Shown piece after piece: positions 61,171-64,000 of a DNA stretch of 64,000 bases (positions are counted from its first letter, which is position 1; each line of letters starts with the position of its first letter). The position numbers and the translations under genes are program-made. Origin of the DNA: Porticoccaceae bacterium (lineage in GTDB: Bacteria; Pseudomonadota; Gammaproteobacteria; Pseudomonadales; Porticoccaceae); the NCBI GenBank assembly GCA_018654575.1, contig JABILI010000097.1:1-64000 (forward strand), in the 5' to 3' direction. Under the pieces are notes generated by a model. It was not told the DNA's origin. It saw only the letters and a program-made list of their open reading frames with translations, and did not search any database.

Positions 61171-61920
61171 ATTAAACAACTAGCCGTTAATTTATCGCTT
61201 ATATTGGCTCTATGGAGCGGCGGCACAGACGCAATCTCCGATGAGGTTAGAGCGGCAGTGGCCAGTAACTTTTCCGTTGCAATGAAAGCCCTCGCGGTGG
61301 AGTTTGAAAAGACAACTGCTCATCATGTCGTACTTTCATTTGGCTCTACGGGTAAGCACTACGCGCAAATAAAAAATGGTGCGCCTTTTGATGTATTCCT
61401 CGCTGCAGACGCGGCACGACCCGCCCTTTTAGAGAATCAAGGTATCGCTAATGCTGGTAGTCGCACTACCTATGCTAGAGGAAAACTGGTCCTTTGGACC
61501 TCAAAGCCTGATGTCAATGACGTTCAAGATATTCTATTGAACAGCCAGGACGTTCGCCACTTGGCGCTAGCCAACCCAAAATTATCCCCTTACGGCATGG
61601 CGGCACAGCAAGCTATGGTAGAACTTAATGTATGGCCAAAGCTGCAAGCTAAGATAGTACGGGGAGAAAATATCGCCCAAACGTTTCAATTTGTCCACAG
61701 CGGTAATGCCGAGTTGGGTTTTGTTGCCTATTCCCAGGTGGTCAATCCTAAGCGATCTGTGCAAGGATCATTTTGGATGCCGCCCCAATCTCTTTATAGC
61801 CCGATTGATCAGCAAGCAGTATTATTAAACGACAAACAAGCTTCGAAGGACTTTTTGAAGTTTTTAGACGGTTCCCTAGCTCGACAGATTATTCAAAATT
61901 ACGGGTATGACTTGCCATGA
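61171..61920 (+). CDS. modA: Molybdate ABC transporter substrate-binding protein; start codon uncertain
   Basis: [57 protein letters not shown]; followed by modB/modC. Signal-peptide-like [20 protein letters not shown] extends upstream of tracked TTG start (61204). Confidence 0.85.
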   Translation: MKQLAVNLSLILALWSGGTDAISDEVRAAVASNFSVAMKALAVEFEKTTAHHVVLSFGSTGKHYAQIKNGAPFDVFLAADAARPALLENQGIANAGSRTTYARGKLVLWTSKPDVNDVQDILLNSQDVRHLALANPKLSPYGMAAQQAMVELNVWPKLQAKIVRGENIAQTFQFVHSGNAELGFVAYSQVVNPKRSVQGSFWMPPQSLYSPIDQQAVLLNDKQASKDFLKFLDGSLARQIIQNYGYDLP

Positions 61921-62600
61921 TCCTCAGTCAACAGGATTTAACCGCGCTTTTTGTGACCCTTAAGTTGGCGTCGGTGAGCACGCTCGTGTTATTAATTATT
62001 GGTACGCCTCTGGCCTGGTGGCTGTCACGTAGCCAATGGCGATTTAAGTATATTATCGAAGCCATTATTGCCCTCCCACTTATTTTACCCCCGACGGTGC
62101 TAGGCTTTTATTTGCTAATTTCACTGGGCCCCAATGGTCCGATCGGCGGCCTTGTGGCTATGTTAGATGGTGCGCCTTTGGCCTTTACCTTTACCGGACT
62201 TGTTATTGGCTCGGTGTTTTATTCTATGCCTTTTGTTGTGCAGCCACTGCAAAATGCCTTTACTGCTGTTGGCCAAAGACCCTTAGAGGTAGCGGCAACA
62301 CTTCGCGCATCGCCACTAGACCGATTCTTTACCATTGCAGTCCCCATGGCTAAGCCCGGGTTTATGACTGCGAGTGTGCTGGGCTTCGCTCATACACTTG
62401 GAGAATTCGGGGTGGTTTTGATGATTGGCGGCAATATCCCCGGCAGTACACAGGTGGCTTCAATTGCTATTTATGATCATGTCGAGGCACTAGAGTATGG
62501 CCAAGCACATTGGTTAGCCGGCAGCCTTTTGCTCTTCTCATTCCTGCTGTTAATTGTTGTTTATGGTGCTAATCGTCGCTATACCGTGGCACAACCATGA
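61917..62600 (+). CDS. modB: Molybdate ABC transporter permease
   Basis: [41 protein letters not shown]. Confidence 0.95.
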   Translation: MILSQQDLTALFVTLKLASVSTLVLLIIGTPLAWWLSRSQWRFKYIIEAIIALPLILPPTVLGFYLLISLGPNGPIGGLVAMLDGAPLAFTFTGLVIGSVFYSMPFVVQPLQNAFTAVGQRPLEVAATLRASPLDRFFTIAVPMAKPGFMTASVLGFAHTLGEFGVVLMIGGNIPGSTQVASIAIYDHVEALEYGQAHWLAGSLLLFSFLLLIVVYGANRRYTVAQP

Positions 62601-63664
62601 CCATAGCCGTGCGCTTTAATATTCAACGTGGTGAGTTTGCTCTCAACATCGACACTGTTATCCCTGATACCGGGGTGACAGCCATATTCGGCCCCTCAGG
62701 GAGCGGTAAAACAACGCTTTTAAGGGCTATTGCAGGATTAGAGCATAGCGAGGATGGCTACCTTAAAGTAGGTGACATTCTATGGCAGGGAAATAAAACA
62801 TTTTTGCCGGCACACCAACGTAAAGTCGGTTATGTTTTTCAAGAGCCTAGCCTGTTCAGCCATCTCGATGTGCAAGGTAATATCAACTATGGCCTGAAAC
62901 GTGCACAAGATGGTTCTGCTGCTGCGGTCCTACAGCAAGCCATCACCCTGCTTGGTCTTGAGCACTTGCTCAAACGTATGCCGTGGCAATTATCCGGCGG
63001 TGAACAACAGCGTGTTGCTATCGCACGTGCAATGGCCGCGAGCCCTTCAATGTTGCTACTGGATGAGCCCTTGGCGGCATTGGGAGATGAGCAAAAAACA
63101 GCCATATTGCCGTACCTTGAATCCGTTTATAAAACACTGGATATCCCAGTGCTCTATGTCAGTCATTCCCGTGACGAAGTCGCTCGGTTAGCCGACCATA
63201 TGTTGCTGCTTGATCATGGCGAGATAAAAGCCTCCGGTAAAATAAGTGACATTTTTACGGCTTTGGATTTACCGCTGGCTCATCAATCCCATGCTGAAAG
63301 CATTATTGAAGCTACCGTATCGTCCTATGACGAAGAATTTGGTTTAGCCGCGATGACATTTTTAGGCGGTCAATTTCTAGTGGCAGCCGAACCTTTAATA
63401 GTCGGCGCAAAAGTTCGCTTGCAGGTGCTCGCTCGGGATGTCAGCATTACTCTCGAGCAGCAAAAAAATACCAGTATTCTCAATATTATTCCTGTCACCA
63501 TCGATAAGATTGTAAAAGAAACTAAGTCTCAGATGACGGTACGATTATTTGCCGAAGAAACCGCTCTGCTATCCAGAATTAGCTGTAAATCAGCTTATGA
63601 TCTAAATCTTAAAGAAGGTGATAAGGTTTTTGCCCAAGTTAAAACTGCGGCTTTACTGACCTAA
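62597..63664 (+). CDS. modC: Molybdate ABC transporter ATP-binding protein
   Basis: [35 protein letters not shown]-terminal TOBE-like domain. Confidence 0.95.
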   Translation: MTIAVRFNIQRGEFALNIDTVIPDTGVTAIFGPSGSGKTTLLRAIAGLEHSEDGYLKVGDILWQGNKTFLPAHQRKVGYVFQEPSLFSHLDVQGNINYGLKRAQDGSAAAVLQQAITLLGLEHLLKRMPWQLSGGEQQRVAIARAMAASPSMLLLDEPLAALGDEQKTAILPYLESVYKTLDIPVLYVSHSRDEVARLADHMLLLDHGEIKASGKISDIFTALDLPLAHQSHAESIIEATVSSYDEEFGLAAMTFLGGQFLVAAEPLIVGAKVRLQVLARDVSITLEQQKNTSILNIIPVTIDKIVKETKSQMTVRLFAEETALLSRISCKSAYDLNLKEGDKVFAQVKTAALLT

Positions 63665-63684
63665 CATTAAATAACGAGGCTTTA

Positions 63685-64000
63685 ATGGAACAACCTAATC
63701 AGCTTAAAAATCAGTTCCATCTCTTTAGTCAAAGACGGTTTCTGCCATTTTTTATTACCCAATTTCTCGGCGCGCTCAACGATAATCTGTTTAAAAATGC
63801 GCTCTTAGTGATTGTCGTCAGTACCGCAGCAGCGGGCTCAGATAGCAGCACTAACTTTACCACCAACTTTGCGGTTGGTTTATTTATCCTGCCCTTTTTC
63901 CTTTTCTCTACGACGGCTGGCCAATTGGCGGATACCTATGACAAAGCAATGTTGATGCGCAGAGTTAAATTAGCTGAAATTTTTATTATGCTAGCTGGCA
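63685..64000 (+). CDS. MFS transporter, LplT/Aas-like N-terminus (runs off window)
   Basis: MEQPNQLKNQFHLFSQRRFLPFFITQFLGALNDNLFKNALLVIVV; typical of lysophospholipid transporter/acyltransferase proteins. Confidence 0.8.
   Translation, partial: MEQPNQLKNQFHLFSQRRFLPFFITQFLGALNDNLFKNALLVIVVSTAAAGSDSSTNFTTNFAVGLFILPFFLFSTTAGQLADTYDKAMLMRRVKLAEIFIMLAG

Noticed and set aside
1-64000. CRISPR array, tRNA/rRNA, prophage, IS element or toxin-antitoxin/defence island
   Set aside because: No regularly spaced repeats, no recognisable tRNA/rRNA, and no transposase, integrase, cas or restriction-modification proteins in the ORF track.

Overview
The window is a chromosomal segment that looks like a marine gammaproteobacterium; a Cellvibrionales/Porticoccaceae/SAR92-like origin is inferred from gene content and synteny only. 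It holds about 57 coding genes. Most are conserved housekeeping blocks: ubiH-pepP-ygfB // zapA-6S RNA-ygfA-pyk, ilvA/rpiA, aroQ-accBC-prmA-dusB-fis-purH, purD-coq7, trpEGDC-rpe, gshB-yqgE-ruvX-yggS-proC-yggT-metXW-rdgB-hemW, trxA-rho-ubiD and modABC. Accessory material lies at ~17.8-24.5 kb (sulfatase, amidohydrolase, threonine aldolase and photolyase between purH and purD), at ~27.4-29.1 kb (LysR locus), and at ~46.9-61 kb (TetR-controlled oxidoreductase, malonate uptake/activation, hydrolases). The most interesting unexplained structures are: (1) a tandemly duplicated LysR-type operator/promoter plus double terminator next to a lysR gene, one copy driving a 35-aa ORF missed by the ORF track and the other an apparently ORF-less ~150-nt transcript; (2) three copies of a CATGTC-N4-GACATG palindrome marking a local TetR regulon; (3) several decayed gene remnants (PilT N-terminus, YggU fragment, truncated membrane-protein paralog); (4) a modA gene with no conventional start codon in front of its signal peptide. 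No CRISPR array, rRNA, tRNA, transposase or integrase was recognised. All calls come from reading the sequence and recalled family knowledge; no searches were run.
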